A program made the position numbers and the translations under genes. Under the pieces are notes generated by a model that was given only the letters and a program-made list of their open reading frames with translations, was not told where the DNA came from and did not search any database. A stretch of DNA of 64,000 bases from Ctenosaura bakeri. Taxonomy: Eukaryota > Chordata > Lepidosauria > Squamata > Iguanidae. The stretch's first letter is position 1. Each line of letters begins with the position of its first letter. Below are positions 1-12,421 of this stretch, piece by piece. Where the stretch lies: positions 124,001 to 188,000 of the forward strand of contig CAOLHI010003110.1 in NCBI GenBank assembly GCA_948474755.1, given 5' to 3'.

Positions 1-680
1 TCCCTCCCCACTAAAAATGGTAATGTTTTGCAAGCAGGAAGTCATCTCTTGTAAAAGTAAGTTACCTACAGGGGCTTGCACTTTGACTTGATTTAATATT
101 TCCTAATAATACTTCCAGGGGAAATTGCCCTGAATGGGAGGACAGATCCCACAGGAGTTTTGATGCCTTGTGCGGAAGCAGGATTTATGGGTGTTCTTTG
201 CATACCAAGCACCAGAATTGCTCATAAACTCCAAAAAGTTACACATAGGCATCAGTTTGTTTACCTTTTCATGAGCTTAAAGGTGATTCATTTGACCTTT
301 AAAAAATATGATAAGGCCTCTTGCTGAAACCACTGCACTTTCCAGATTAATGGAAGGCTGTCAAACAGTGTAATCCTAACATCTGAGCTGTTTTTAAGTG
401 TTGCATGTCAGACTTTCTATTTACAACCTGAACAGGCTAAAGACTTCCACATGGTCTATTATTTGGCCATTAGTTAGTGCACTCCCTGGAAATGAAGATC
501 TCACTCTATTTATTTATTTCTTTGTTTATTAAATCAAACCATTTTAAACTATCTGTCAGAAAAGAACCACTAATATTGTGTACAACAGATCAAAAATCAT
601 AAAAACAGCAGCATAAACATTAATCCAGCAATAAAACCATGGGATGTCAGATGATCAGAAATCTCTGTAATCTATGACAG
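1..680. other. No feature recognised
   Basis: AT-rich unique-looking sequence with no open frame, RNA gene or repeat that I recognise. Confidence 0.5.
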
Positions 681-808
681 CGTTTCTCAGCCTTTGGCCC
701 TCCAAATGTTTTGAACTTCAACCCTCAGAATCCCTTACTATTGCCTATGCTGACTGGGGTTTATGAAAGGTGAAGTCCAAAATATCTGGAAGACCAAAGG
801 TTGTGAAA
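681..808. mobile_element. Hairpin-family MITE, both arms
   Basis: GTTTCTCAGCCTTTGGCCCT...AATGTTTTGAACTTCAACCC pairs with GGTGAAGTCCAAAATATCTG...AGACCAAAGGTTGTGAAA. It is the best two-armed copy of this family in the window. Confidence 0.7.
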
Positions 809-1349
809 TCTTGGCCCATGACATCATTTCAGACCTGCCAATCATCACTCTGTGTGTTGGAACTATGAACATCCACATGTGAATGTCACCTGAAAAGCAC
901 TTGTGAAAAGTATGTGAAAATTTACATCCTGATCTTCTCTGATGTTCTGTCCAGCATAGCTCTTCAGGAGCTTCCATGGTAGAGGGCATTTGGCTATAAT
1001 TCTTAAAACAGTTCTTCCAGAATGATTCCACTGATTCTGGAAATAGGATTTTCCAAGTGCAGGGAGTCCCTCCACTGATACTGAACTTAACCATTGCACA
1101 CTATTGTGTGCATAGTTGCTGTAGACAATTTGCAATTTGTGGTTAACCATCTGATGATAACAAAGACTCAGCCATACATTTAGTAAACATGAAGCCATGT
1201 TGCTTTTTATTTTTAAGGTGATGTAACAGCCCATCTGTTTGGTGATGTTCACACATACACAGGTTGTGATATGGTTCCATGTTGGCCTGTTTCTCCACTT
1301 GCTAGCTTTTATCCCTGAAATTTCCTGAAGTGCTTTCATTGCAATTGTA

Positions 1350-1544
1350 TTGTTCTTGTGTGCCTTCAAGTCATTTCCTACTTATGGTGATCCTAAGATG
1401 AACCTATCATGAGGTTTTCTGGAGCTGAGAGTATGTGATGTGTCCATGGTCACCCAGTGAGTTTCCATGGCAGAGTGGGGAATTGAACTCTGGTCTCCAG
1501 GGTCATAGTCCAAAGCTCAAACCGCTATGCCCTGCTGACTCTCT
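1350..1544 (-). mobile_element. tRNA-derived SINE
   Basis: TTCTTGTGTGCCTTCAAGTC, CATGGTCACCCAGTGAGTTT, GAATTGAACTCTGGTCTCCA (reversed B-box region) and the head end TGCCCTGCTGACTCTCTG. Confidence 0.85.
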
Positions 1545-2337
1545 GCAATAGCATTATAATCCCTTTAACTGTGAACTAATATAGTAACATAGCCTTTCTT
1601 GCTTTCCCTATGAACTGAGATAAGTATGTGTAGGTAGGTTACCCTTCCTCTGTCCACTATATGTTTGATGATAATATATTGCTTTTACTCCAGTTCCCAC
1701 CCACCCCTCTGCAATCACGAATTCTACAACCATCAGAGGACATAGCTTGGGCTGGGCTATACCAACTTTTCCATCAAATTCTTGATCAACACATTCTTCA
1801 GTCAGGACATAGGATTACTTTCTGAAGCTTGGTGTTGTACAGCTACCACAAAATCAATCGGCAAGCATGGGTGCATACTTTAAGACTATTCCACAATCAG
1901 TCACACAGTAGGCAGATTGTTGAACTATAGTCCATGGGCCACTGATTGTGAACTCTGTTTAGGTTCACAAAAACAGATGCAGAACTGACAAGAATATCAG
2001 TTTCAATCAATATTACCTTATCTTAGCAAGGACTGGATTATCCATGATTTAAAAAACAAAAACAAAAACAGCATTAGTACTTCTGTAGGATGAATTATGG
2101 AATTCACTGTTCCAAGATGTGGGAATAGCCAACTTGCTTGGTTTTAAAAGTGGATTAAGCAAATCCTTAGAGGATAAGACTATCACTGATTGCTACCTCT
2201 AGCATCAGAGCTATGATGCTTTTTAATATCAGTTGCTGGGGAACAACAGCAGGAAAGAGGTATTAGTTTCATGTGCTGCCTGTGAGCTTTCCACAGATGT
2301 CTGTTTGACCGCTATGGAACAAAAATTAACTGTCCTA

Positions 2338-2817
2338 GGCCCTTTCCGCACCGACCTATTAAAACGGTGCAGAGCAACCTCCAACGGAGGTCTTCTGCAT
2401 CGTGGAGTGGACTGGGATGGACTACTTTTCATACTTCCACACCTCAGTCTGCTCCGGAGAGACTGGAACTGGTCGCGCAGCGTGCTTTTAAAAATCTCTT
2501 TTAAGAGGTTTTTAAAAAGTATGGAGCACATGACCCCGTGCTGGTCTGTCGCCACGCTCCAGTGCAGATTTGCAGGCACGCTCCAGTGCAGATTTGCAGG
2601 CACTAGTGCGTGCCTGCAGGTCTGCTGGGGGTGGGCTTTAGGCTGGCGAGCTTCTCCGGTTGGTGGAGGCTCTTCCGGTTGGTGGAGCCACCATTTTGGA
2701 TGCCGGAGCAATGTGGAGCGACGAGCTCGCACTGCTCCTCGTCCTGATGGACTTGCCCACCAAAAAGCCGGTGAGTAGCAGCAGGGAGCGTTTCCCTTGC
2801 TGCATGCGGAAAGGGCC
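2338..2817. mobile_element. 480-bp GC-rich element with the MITE-type terminus
   Basis: GGCCCTTTCCGCACCG at the left and GCGGAAAGGGCC at the right are inverted ends nearly identical to the palindromic MITE terminus. The interior is GC-rich and not palindromic. It contains short direct repeats (ACGCTCCAGTGCAGATTTGC twice, CCGGTTGGTGGAG twice). Frames on both strands are open over about 180-205 residues but match no family. Confidence 0.7.
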
Positions 2818-2880
2818 TCAGACACACTTTTGATCTGATCCAACATGGATATTCTTACATTCTAGATAATTTCCTCCTAA

Positions 2881-3305
2881 GTAGCCAGCATAGAGTAATG
2901 GTTTGAGTAGTGGACTAGATGTCCAGGAGAGCAAGGTTTGAATCCCTGGTCAGCTATGGAAACCCACTGAGTGACCTTGCAGGAGCCACACTATCTCAGC
3001 CTCAAAGGAAGGTAATTGCAAACCCCCTGAGAACAAATATCATCAAGAAAACCCAATAATTGCCTTTTGTTGTTGTTATATGCCTTCAAGTTATTTCCAA
3101 CTTATGGGAAACCGAAGGTAAACCTATCACAAGGCTTTCAGGTGGCTAAGAGTGTGTGACGTGCCCAAGATCACCACATGAGTTTTCATGACTGAGCAGA
3201 GAATCAAACCTTGGTCTCCAGGGTTATAGTCCAACCTTCAAACCACTATATCATGCTGCCTTTAGAGTTGCCATAAGTCAAATATGACTTGAAGGCACAT
3301 AACAA
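2881..3305 (+). mobile_element. tRNA-derived SINE with a reverse SINE inserted
   Basis: The forward head AGCCAGCATAGAGTAATGG and body run to ATTGCCTT (about 3066). A complete reverse copy spans about 3068-3262. The forward tail TAGAGTTGCCATAAGTC...GACTTGAAGGCACATAACAA completes the element. Confidence 0.85.
3068..3262 (-). mobile_element. Reverse SINE nested in a SINE
   Basis: It begins TTGTTGTTGTTATATGCCTTC and ends ACTATATCATGCTGCC. It is flanked by TGCCTTT on both sides, a plausible target duplication. Insertion at this point splits the host SINE just before its GTCGCCATAAGTC tail. Confidence 0.85.
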
Positions 3306-5949
3306 AGTAAAATGAACTCTTCTCAACGGCCTGTCCTAAAGCCCAGGATTTTCATATGTCACTGATTTTAGTGATGATGCTGATACTGAAATTAAAAAGG
3401 AAGAAGAGGGTATCTGATGCTGATACTGGTATGTGCATGTACACTTAAAATGTAAGAGCATGAATGAAAGAGCAGGAAATGCTGCTCAGGGATCAGAGAG
3501 CAACACCCTTGTTAGAGAACTGAGTAGGGTTTTTTAGATCTAAACCTTCTGTATGTGTGAATGTAGTTATGTGTCTGCAGACCCATATGAATGCATATGT
3601 ATAGAGTCATTATGTGTGTATGTGCGTGTGTGCACGCATGCGTGCATTTCTGTCTTTGTACACAGGGAGTTAACTCTGCCCGCTTTTTGCTTTGGCTCAT
3701 CTACTACTGGCATGCCCTCTCTCCCCAAAGGTTAACCATGAGGGTATGAAGTTCTCAGGCTAAAAATGGTTCCCCTTCCTGCACTTGCTAAAGCAAATGC
3801 AATCCACATGACAACAGAGAGCTCTGTTCTGATAGTCAGTTCTAATAGCTGTACTTGTTCCGTGCAGCTGCCTGTATTACAACTGCGTGTTTTCACAAAA
3901 TCTGATATGATTGCTAAGAAAGTCCACCAAACAAACAAACAACCCCAAGCACCTGTAGGGAAGGATGACATTCCAAGAGTGGAGCCTGTGTTTGGATGTG
4001 CTCTTGTACGCACAGCTTATCCTCTCATCTGATCAGGGCTATTAAATGTGTAACCACAAGGGGGTTGTTTGAGTTTCATACATAAAAACCCAGAAGTTAG
4101 TTGTTCAAAATGTAGCTCCCCAGGGTTGGTTTGACTAACTGAGCTCTCCGCTCTCCACTCACCTTCTTTAAGCAGAAATTGAATACTAAAGTTCCGCATT
4201 ATTTTAAACCCTGTTGTGTTTGACTTTAGTGAGAATCACCATCTTGATTTAATCTGCAGTGACAAATGGCAGATTAATGGCCATTTTGCCACAGCTTTGT
4301 GCTTCCCCTTTGAGTTTCTTCCTGTTCTGTAACTAGGGGTGAGATTGACCTGCCATCGGTGATAAGTGTCCTCCCGGTTGCCATAGAGCTGATAAATGGG
4401 ATCAAGCATCATAATCTCTGCCCTCTTTTTTTGGTCTCCTTCTCACTTTATTCTTGTTACATACCCAGAAAGAAATGTGTTCAGGGAATCAAATCCCAGC
4501 AATCCCTTCAAGCTTGTTAGAATCTCCAAAACTGTGAGCAGATTCTTTTGTAGTTTCTTTTAGATGTCTTCTTGTTTCATCGTTAACCTCTATGGTATGC
4601 AAAGGTTAAAATGAGATTAATATGAGAAATGGGTGATAATATAAACAAATGTGTCATAGACTACGAAAGGAAAGAGTATTTGCCACTATTCTCTTACTGA
4701 TCAAAAAATGGGGGAAACTTGGTTGGTAAGAATAACTCAGTGATGGGAATCCTGTGCAGTTTTTTCACACTATTTGTACATCACAATTATTTTCAGGAAA
4801 TTATCCTAAGCAGAAATGTGTGTGGGTTCTTTGACTGACAGATTTTTATGAAGGGAAAACATATTTTTGTGCATTCTGCCCACTGTTAGCATGTGGTGCA
4901 TGCATGTGTGTAAGATTCCTGAATTTTGTGATGTCTCAAGACTGATCCACTAGTCATTTTGTTGTTATGATTGAGGTGGAAATATCACCATCACAAAGTT
5001 TTGCTCAAGATGATGGGATATTTTTTTGATTTTTTTTTCACATAAAATCCTATGAAATTGAGGAAACATGCCACTGCAACTCCCCAAAAGCTGATGTTGA
5101 CTTATGCCCAAGCACCAAGATAAAGTTTGTAAAATACAATGTGAGTGGATTTCATATAGGAACATGCATCAGATTTGGTCAGAATCCAAATAGAAACAAG
5201 TTACTTTGGATCATTTTGGGTCCTTCTTGAAGCAAAGTATGCTGATCACACCAGGACTGAACCTAATCTTCATTCAGATTTTGGATTTTGGAAAGGCTCA
5301 CACCTTGGGAAACTTCCAAGCAGAAGAGGGAAGAAAGATTGAGCTTCAGTGACCTTCTTATTTTTAGGCAAGTTTTATGAAAGTATTTCGAGTCACCATG
5401 GGGGGGGGGCAGTTAAATAGAGTGACTTTGACAGTTGTTTCTCCCTTTCTAAAGCTTCACTATTTAAAAAAACAGCTTAAAATTCTTTTCAGGCACCATA
5501 ATATCCTAGTCCCTAAACCTATAATTCAGAAATGTTGCATCTTTCTGGCCCATTCTATGACCTTTACCATCTTCATACAAATTCTCTCCCCTCCAAACAA
5601 AATGGGAAGAGGAAAAGTGAAGCATTCCCATGCCTGAAAACATTTAACAAGCCTTAATCCTTATCCCAAAGTCACCTCTAGATCTTAAATATAAGAGGTT
5701 TATTTAGGTTTATTTGATAAGAGATTTATTTAGGACCAGGTAGAAAAGGGAACAGCAAAAGCTATTGTGAAAAAGTAACATGAAACAAAGACAACAAAAA
5801 TGTTTTTATTTAGAACATCTAGTTATTTCCTAAGCTTCTACATGGTTAATAGAATAGAAACATTTATTTGTCCCGCTGTGCTGGGCCACACATTTTAAAG
5901 ACAGGACCATTGCAAATAATCAAGGTATATACTCTGTATCTGGGTAGGC
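3306..5949. other. Gene-free stretch
   Basis: Apart from a TG-rich run at about 3600-3640, a G9 run near 5401 and the candidate block at 4255-4425, I see only ordinary non-coding sequence. The short frames here have no family. Confidence 0.5.
4255..4425. promoter_or_regulatory. Non-repetitive motif-dense block, candidate enhancer
   Basis: The block contains AGATTAATGGCC, a GATA site TGATAAG at 4360-4366, GTTGCCATAGAG (X-box half-like) and TGATAAATGGG. No repeat is recognised. Function is inferred only from motif density and lack of transposon similarity. Confidence 0.25.
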
Positions 5950-6835
5950 AACTGTGGAAGACTAGGGTGCTTCATTATGTTACTTCGGCCCAGGCCTACC
6001 CGGAGACAGCATATGATATCGTTTTGATATCAAACCATTCGGCCTTCCTCTGCCAACCCGCTCCACGTGTTTGCAAGGCCTCTGGACAAGCACATAAACA
6101 GGCACGGCCGGTAATTTTTGGACATTCCATTCTCCACCTAGGCAGGCAGAACAGAGCCAATCCGTTGCTTCTCCTGCAAACATGTTTTTGCTTAAGCGCA
6201 ACACTAACAAAGGCGCCCGGCTCTGAGCTGATAGACTTACAAAGCCAAACTAAGCACCTTGCATTTGCATACTGGCTACACTATTGTTAAATCAGCGCTA
6301 AGCCGATCATGTTAAACTTGACCTTTTCCAAAGCTTTGTCCCGCTCCAAACTCGCATTGTTCTCACCGAGTGAGGCATGGCCTGCATTCACAATTCACCC
6401 TATAAAAAGCCCCAAGACCACCTCGGATCGCTCTGGACTTCCATCCCGCCTTGCTGCCGCTTGGTCCGGCGAGCTCCCCTCAGCAAACCGCGTGGAGCTT
6501 TCTTCCCTGCACCCCAACGACTTTTATATCTCTTCAGGACTACGAGACAGGTATCATATCACCCATTTCCCCTGAAAATCCCTATTTCCAATTCTTTGGT
6601 TAACTGTGTGACTGTGGTGTCTTTACTGTTTGTTTGTCTTTCAATAAAACATTGTTTTTGCTATTTTAAAACTGCCTGACTGCTTGACTGACCTGACCCC
6701 GTAGACCCTGGGTTGCAAGATCCCTGCTAAGTTACCCTGCCTCTCGCTAGCTTTAGTGAGTGTTCCAGCTAATTTCCCCCAAAGTTGTGTTATTGTGTGT
6801 TAGTTATTTGGGCGCCCCTCCTGGGACCCCCAGAG
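5950..6835 (+). mobile_element. Solo LTR of an endogenous retrovirus, with start of leader
   Basis: A TATA box (TATAAAAAG) at 6401-6409, an AATAAA at 6643-6648 and about 160 bp of U5 follow the order U3-R-U5. TGTGGAAGACTAG near 5952 may be the left end. GGGCGCCCCTCCTGGGACCC at about 6810 looks like the primer-binding region and leader. No gag, pol or env follows, so only an LTR remains. The exact ends and class are uncertain. Confidence 0.7.
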
Positions 6836-6899
6836 AACAGGGTAACAATTAGTCCACCAGGAGACCTGCTCCTGCAAAAATAATTTTGCCCCCCAGTGC

Positions 6900-7180
6900 C
6901 CCCTAGGTATGTGGAGACCTAGGCCCCCAAAGGCCATTGTGGAGCATTATGAGGCAAAAAAAAAAAAAAGGTTTTGAAAAATTTAGCAAAATTTTGTTTT
7001 GGAAAAGATCTGAGGTGCAGGGGGCTTCCAAACATGGTAGATATGTCCTCCACAACCCTAGAGATCATTTTTGGGCATTTTGGAGCAAAATTTTTTTTTT
7101 GAGCCCTGGAGGATTCTGGGGCCACAAAAACAGCCCCGGGCACTGTGTGTGGCCCATGGCCTGCACTTTGCCCGTCCTTG
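6900..7180. repeat. hAT-like element, right part
   Basis: It ends GGCCTGCACTTTGCCCGTCCTTG, the same terminus type as the hAT at 23332-23701. The body is rich in T/G and A runs. The left end is not recognisable. Confidence 0.5.
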
Positions 7181-8519
7181 TTCTATCTAGATGCCTAATA
7201 CCTTGGTAGAAACAGTGATAGATTTTAAGGAGTAAATGGAAGAGGAGGAAGAGCTGGGTGGGTTTTCCTATCTCTTTTGGAGGAAAAAAATCGTTTCTCA
7301 CATTCAGCATGACATCTTTCTAAGCCAAGTTCCTAGGGATTTAATTCTTCGCTCCTCATTTCTCTTTGTCTTTATGTTCCTTTGTCATGGTTTACAGTTT
7401 GAAAAGGAGAAGGAGGATTCTGTAAAGAAATTCCCACTAATATCCAGTCTGAACACCCATAATCGAATCACATGTCTATATATTAACAGCATAGTCCTTC
7501 TCAGAGAATAAAGGATGAGACAGAAAGAGAAAGGCAAGAAAAAATGAGGAGTAAAGAATTCCATTCTGAAAAATTAGTTTACCTATGAAAGGAACTTATT
7601 TTCAAAAAGATGGCCAGAATCCTAGGCCTTTTCCTCATGATGACAGTCTCATATGTCATCCCGTCACAATCCCAGCAGCACCTCTGCCAGGATGAGAGCA
7701 TGTTCCCAACGCTCCTCCCTGCACATGACTGGCTGCCTGCAGAAGGGAGCACAAAGGACATGTTCTGTCCTTCCAGACTGCAACCAGCCTTCTTCCCATG
7801 CTGCAGTAGGGGAGGAAGTGCTTAGATCATGCTTCCGGCTCTTCTGCATGGCCAGCTGCAATGGAAGGCTCATGCTGATGGGGTTTTTCCATCAATGATA
7901 TAGCCTGCAATCACACCCACTGGTGACACAAGAAGGGCGGGACTGTGACAACATCATGCGAAAGGTTTGTTGCAATCCCCCTCCTCTTGTGTCCCCATGC
8001 TGGGACACTATCGTCATGCAGAAACGGCCTGTTGGGCAGTTATGAATGTATTAACTACCATAGTGACGGAGCTATGCAATGAATTCCAGTCTGATCACCC
8101 CCCATCTCTACTTATCAGGAAGCAGCTCCTGTGATAAATGAGGGTCCATTCCCTGTTGTCTTGGAACCAGCTGACTGACATTCCCACCCCTACCTCCCAT
8201 GAGCAATCTCTGTTGCAACAGAAAGAACCAGAGTCCCTGTTTTAATACCTCCTTGCACCAGAGATCACTTGCATGAGGAGGGGTGGAAACATCAGTCACC
8301 TGTTTCCCAAGCAACAGGTGAACACATCCCCATTGATCACAGCAGCTGCTTCCTGGGAAAAGTGAGGATTGGGGAACTTTCATATTCTCTATTTGCCCCC
8401 TAAAGTAGGGGCTATGTAGGGATTGTGAATACCAACACTTACAAATGCGTAACTCCAGGTTACGCATTTGTAACTTCCCAATAGGATTTTGGCCAATGTA
8501 CCTATAGAATGTGGAAATG

Positions 8520-8615
8520 TTACTTTTTGTACTACAGCTCCCAGAATCACCAGTCAACATGGCAACAGACTCTGATAGACGAGGAATTCTGGGAGGCATA
8601 GCCCAAAGCAGTAAC
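8520..8615. repeat. Hairpin-family copy
   Basis: TTGTACTACAGCTCCCAGAA pairs with TTCTGGGAGGCATAGCCCAA. Confidence 0.6.
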
Positions 8616-8794
8616 TTTCCCAAGCTCTGCCTACCTCTTAGAAAGATACCCTCAATGCTCCAGACACAAGCCTTTAGGTATTTTGATATTTGGTGAATTT
8701 TCAAGCCACTACATTGTATTCATCACTTGGCTGAATTTTCCATAGATTTAACCTCCCAGATGTTTGTTTGCTTGTTTTAGTTTCAGCTTCGTCT

Positions 8795-8870
8795 GCAGGC
8801 AATATTAAATTTGCATGTAATTAAAATGGTGAATATACAAATGAACAATGGCCAGAGGTGTCAGCCCCTA
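8795..8870. promoter_or_regulatory. Clustered POU, homeodomain, SOX and T-box-like motifs
   Basis: ATTTGCAT (8809-8816), TAATTA (8818-8823), AACAATGG (8844-8851) and AGGTGTCA (8856-8863) fall within 55 bp in non-repetitive sequence. These are perfect or near-perfect consensus sites. Function is inferred. Confidence 0.35.
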
Positions 8871-9429
8871 GCATCTGGTAAATCTATTCAGAAAAGAAAG
8901 GTGCCTGAAATAAAGGTCCACCATCTGCAGCCCAAACCCTCAAATTAAACACAGAGCCAAGAGAGCAGGGTTAAATAACCCAATTCAGAAAGATCTGCCT
9001 CCACAAGATGAGTGGCTCCACAGATGGTAAATTTTGCTCCAGTGTTAGTCAAATTTAAAATAATTTGTCTGCTACAAAATTGATCTGAGTATGATGTGTT
9101 AAATGGAACAGCCAGTGAGCATGCTGATCAGGAAAAACATTTGGGAGTCATTGTGGAAAAAATATGGAAACCATCAATCCAGAGTGCAGCAGTAGGGCAA
9201 CGGGAGACAAGAAGGAGGGAGGAAGATGATTGAACAGGGAAACACTGTGAGACGGTGGCTTTCTCCTCTACAAAGAACTGGGTTCTATACAAAGTTGGGT
9301 CAGTTGTCATAGAAAGCAGCAACCAGTGAGGCCCATTTTATGCATGCATGCCTCTGATGTTCTGATAAAGACATTCACATTGCTGTGCAGTAAACTGTGT
9401 AGCAAAGTGTATAGCTGCTTGATACCATT

Positions 9430-9835
9430 TTAGCCATCATGGTTCCATTTCATAAAATCTTGGGATTTGTAGCTTGCTGAAGGACTTAGAATTCTCTGCT
9501 GGACCACTCTAGCACAATCCCTCAGACTAGCACTTCTTACGCAATCTGATGTAGTGAGGTGGCAATTTTCCCCCATAATCTGCCAAGGACCAGTACCATA
9601 TTTGTACCCATTGAGTACCACTGTTTCTTCCCCAGAAACTCTCCACAGCCTGGCAGCTGATGGTTCATGGACCATCACATCCTCACAGACCACCACATTG
9701 AGTAGAACTGCCTTAAACAGCAGTTCTAGAATTTCCTTAAGTCCCTCACCAAATAATAAATTGAAGAATTCTCTTAGATGGAGCCATGACAGCTGTGTCA
9801 GACTGCTATAATTGTGTACTGTAGTCATATTCAAA
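9430..9835. repeat. Degenerate long-type inverted-repeat element
   Basis: CATGGTTCCATTTCATAAAA...TTGGGATTTGTAGC at the left corresponds to AAGAATTCTCTTAGATGGAG...CCATGACAGC reversed at the right. The middle contains unrelated sequence. Confidence 0.35.
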
Positions 9836-10736
9836 GAGGGACTGTGCTCTGAAGAAGTGCAAGTCAAAGTGGTGGTGAAAGCCTGCAAGCCCCTGGCTCC
9901 TAATCTACAGTAAGTTTCGACAAAACTGCATAGATATGATGATAATAATATGATACAAATCAGTCCCTGACACACCAGGGAGGAGGGAATGCCAGTTTAC
10001 TACATCAGAAACAGAAGCAGTGCTCTAGCGCAAAGCTGGATACCTTAATGGCTTCTGTATAATTTTGACCACAGCCTCCTTATTCCCTGAGCATTGGCCA
10101 TCCTGAAAACATTTGGAAGACGTAGTCAGTCTGCTGCCTCTCTATGGCATTCATAGTCTAATGCCAAAGAAGCAACCTCAGAAGGAATTAGCTGTACCTA
10201 GAACATCTATAATCTGGGATCTCTTTGGAAGAGGAGCAGAGAGAGTATGGGCAGAGCTGTACACAACCAGCAACTCTGAGGAATCACTGGAGCTTGAGTT
10301 CCTTGCCCTAGAACAAGAGGTCACAACATCAGTTGCCTAGGTCCCTAGCTGACTCTTGAAGGTCTCCTCCAAAGCATAGAAGCAGAGGAGACAGTGAGCC
10401 ACCAAGGAGTTTAAGATCCAGCAGGAAAGCAATGTTTGAAACTAGCCAGGCAGATAGGGAAGCAAACATAGGCACTTGCCCAGGTCAGTGCCTGGCCCAG
10501 AAGTGGAATATCCAGCTCCTGTACCACAGGTGGGCAAAGTGCAGCTTAAGAACTGCATGCAATCTTCCAAGCTGTTTTCCTGCATGTTCCCCCATTCCCC
10601 CACCAGAAGGGCAACAGGCAGGGGTTCAGAGTAGCTTCCCTCAGCAGGGAGTTCCACAAGATCTACATGGCTATGCAGCTTTCATTTCTACACTGATTCC
10701 TTAGTGTGAATTGCTAAGTAAACAGGGAAAGACTTA

Positions 10737-11331
10737 CCAGGCTCCTGCTGGAAGGGTGGAAGATAGAGAGGAGCACCAGCCCTACTCTGGTATTTTTTTA
10801 TTTTGAGAAGACAAGATAAAGAAAAAGAAAACATTTTTCCCTTGTTGTGGTGTAAGGGAAAGCATTTAGACCAACTCCTGGGGCCCATTCATACTAAATA
10901 ATTGTAGGTCTATGATTCCACTTGAATTGCTGGGATTTGCAGTTCAGTTAGAGCATTTAAAATTCTCAGGAAGAGAGCTCTAATGCCTCCCTAAACCACA
11001 AACCTCAGGATTCCAGAGCATGCAACTGTGGCACTTAAAGTGGAATCATAATGCTATGACTTGGTAATATGAGAGAGCTCCAAGCCTGCTCTACATGTTC
11101 TCTTGTGTTGCAGGCATGGCAGAGACTTATAGTCCTATCACATTATACTATTATAGAGCTATTATTCCACTTTCAACATCCTGTGGTATTCTGGGGTTTG
11201 TAGTTTACTGAGGCCGAAGAGCTCTCTGGCTGAGAATTCTAAAGGCCCCTCCCTAAGCTGCAAACCCCAGGATTCTGTAGGATATTGAAAGTGGAATAAT
11301 AGCACTATAATAGTGTAGTGCAGAAATGGCC
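10737..11331 (+). mobile_element. Composite repeat with two inverted-repeat segments
   Basis: It contains GGCTCCTGCTGGAAGGGTGG, an inverted-repeat element (10890-11060), CAAGCCTGCTCTACATGTTC and a palindromic element (11136-11331, ending GTAGTGCAGAAATGGCC). It is flanked by a direct repeat of about 38 bp (10698-10735 and 11335-11373, with AGTAAACAGGGAAAGACT or GGTAAACAGGGAAAGACT). A second copy lies inverted at 19.1-19.9 kb. Confidence 0.7.
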
Positions 11332-11694
11332 TAAATTCATTAGTGTGAACTGCTAGGTAAACAGGGAAAGACTGTGGCTTTATTTTTCTAAAAAAAAAAA
11401 GTCTAAACAAGAGGGAACAAACAACCTGGAGTAAGTGGTGGAGTTTCAATTCATTACTGTTGTGCTATTATGTCTACAAAAAATTCTATTCTCTAGAAGC
11501 TGCGGGTGCTATTTACTAAAAATATTTGAACACCTGTTAATTGCAATGAAACAAAAGTGATTTTCAGCCTTTCCATAATCCTTTGGCCTTATGAGGCTGC
11601 TCACTTGAGGCCTTTTGCCTGCCCAAGTAGTTCTGTTCTATCAGTGAATGTTCTCCTTCTGTCCTTAATCTGGAATATGCAATATCCTGTCCCT

Positions 11695-11803
11695 CTCTGG
11701 CCTAGAGCCCTCCAGCTGTGTCAAACAACAAACTCCATAATCTACAGTCAGCATGGCAAGTCTTGCTGGTGGGACTATGGGAACGGTGGTCCAGCACTTC
11801 CAT
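11695..11803. repeat. Hairpin-family copy
   Basis: AGAGCCCTCCAGCTGTGTCA...AACAAACTCCATAATC...GGTGGGACTATGGGAACGGT. Confidence 0.5.
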
Positions 11804-12421
11804 AGAGTGTCCTGTTAGGGGAACCACAATATCCGTCGGATTTCTCTCTCTTCAAGGCAGGACATGAGCATCACTAGAGTACCCTTTCTAACCGAGAGGT
11901 GTGTGGTGTGACTGAGGACATGTAAGTTCAGCCAACATAGGCTGCATCCTAAAAAGTAAATAGATATCAAATTGGGTAGCTTTACTTTAGCCATGTCACA
12001 CCATTACACTTTGTCTCCACTAGGGTAGGGGAGTTTCCAGTCTGATCTTCTCCTTCTCCTGCCCCTTTGGGTTGGTGCTTAGACTTGCATCCCTTTCCTC
12101 TGGAATAATTGCACATGTTGTAAGCCAGGCATGCTGGTGAATCTGAAGATCCTGACTTGATCACTATCTCCTCTGCTTTTGTGTTGTAGAAGGGACCTTC
12201 AGGAGCTAACCAGAAACCCAGGAAACTGGTGTGGAAATCTCCAGTCCCAGTGTGGGAGGATCTAATTACAGTAGCTCCTCAAAGTTGTGTGTAGTGCACT
12301 CTGCGGGGAGGCTTCTGCTCTTCCTGTAGCTTCTTTTCTCTGTAAGTCCGAGCATTAACAGATTTCCTGCTTAGACATAAGCAGCAGCAAGCAACATGAC
12401 ATTCTCCAGATGTTTTGGATT

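Noticed and set aside
863..1369. A 168-residue reverse frame as a gene
   Set aside because: It has no recognisable domain, overlaps a second frame on the same strand, and enters a SINE at its 5' end.
2229..2846. Overlapping frames of 181 and 205 residues as a gene
   Set aside because: They lie within the GC-rich transposon-like element, on both strands, with no family and with internal repeats.
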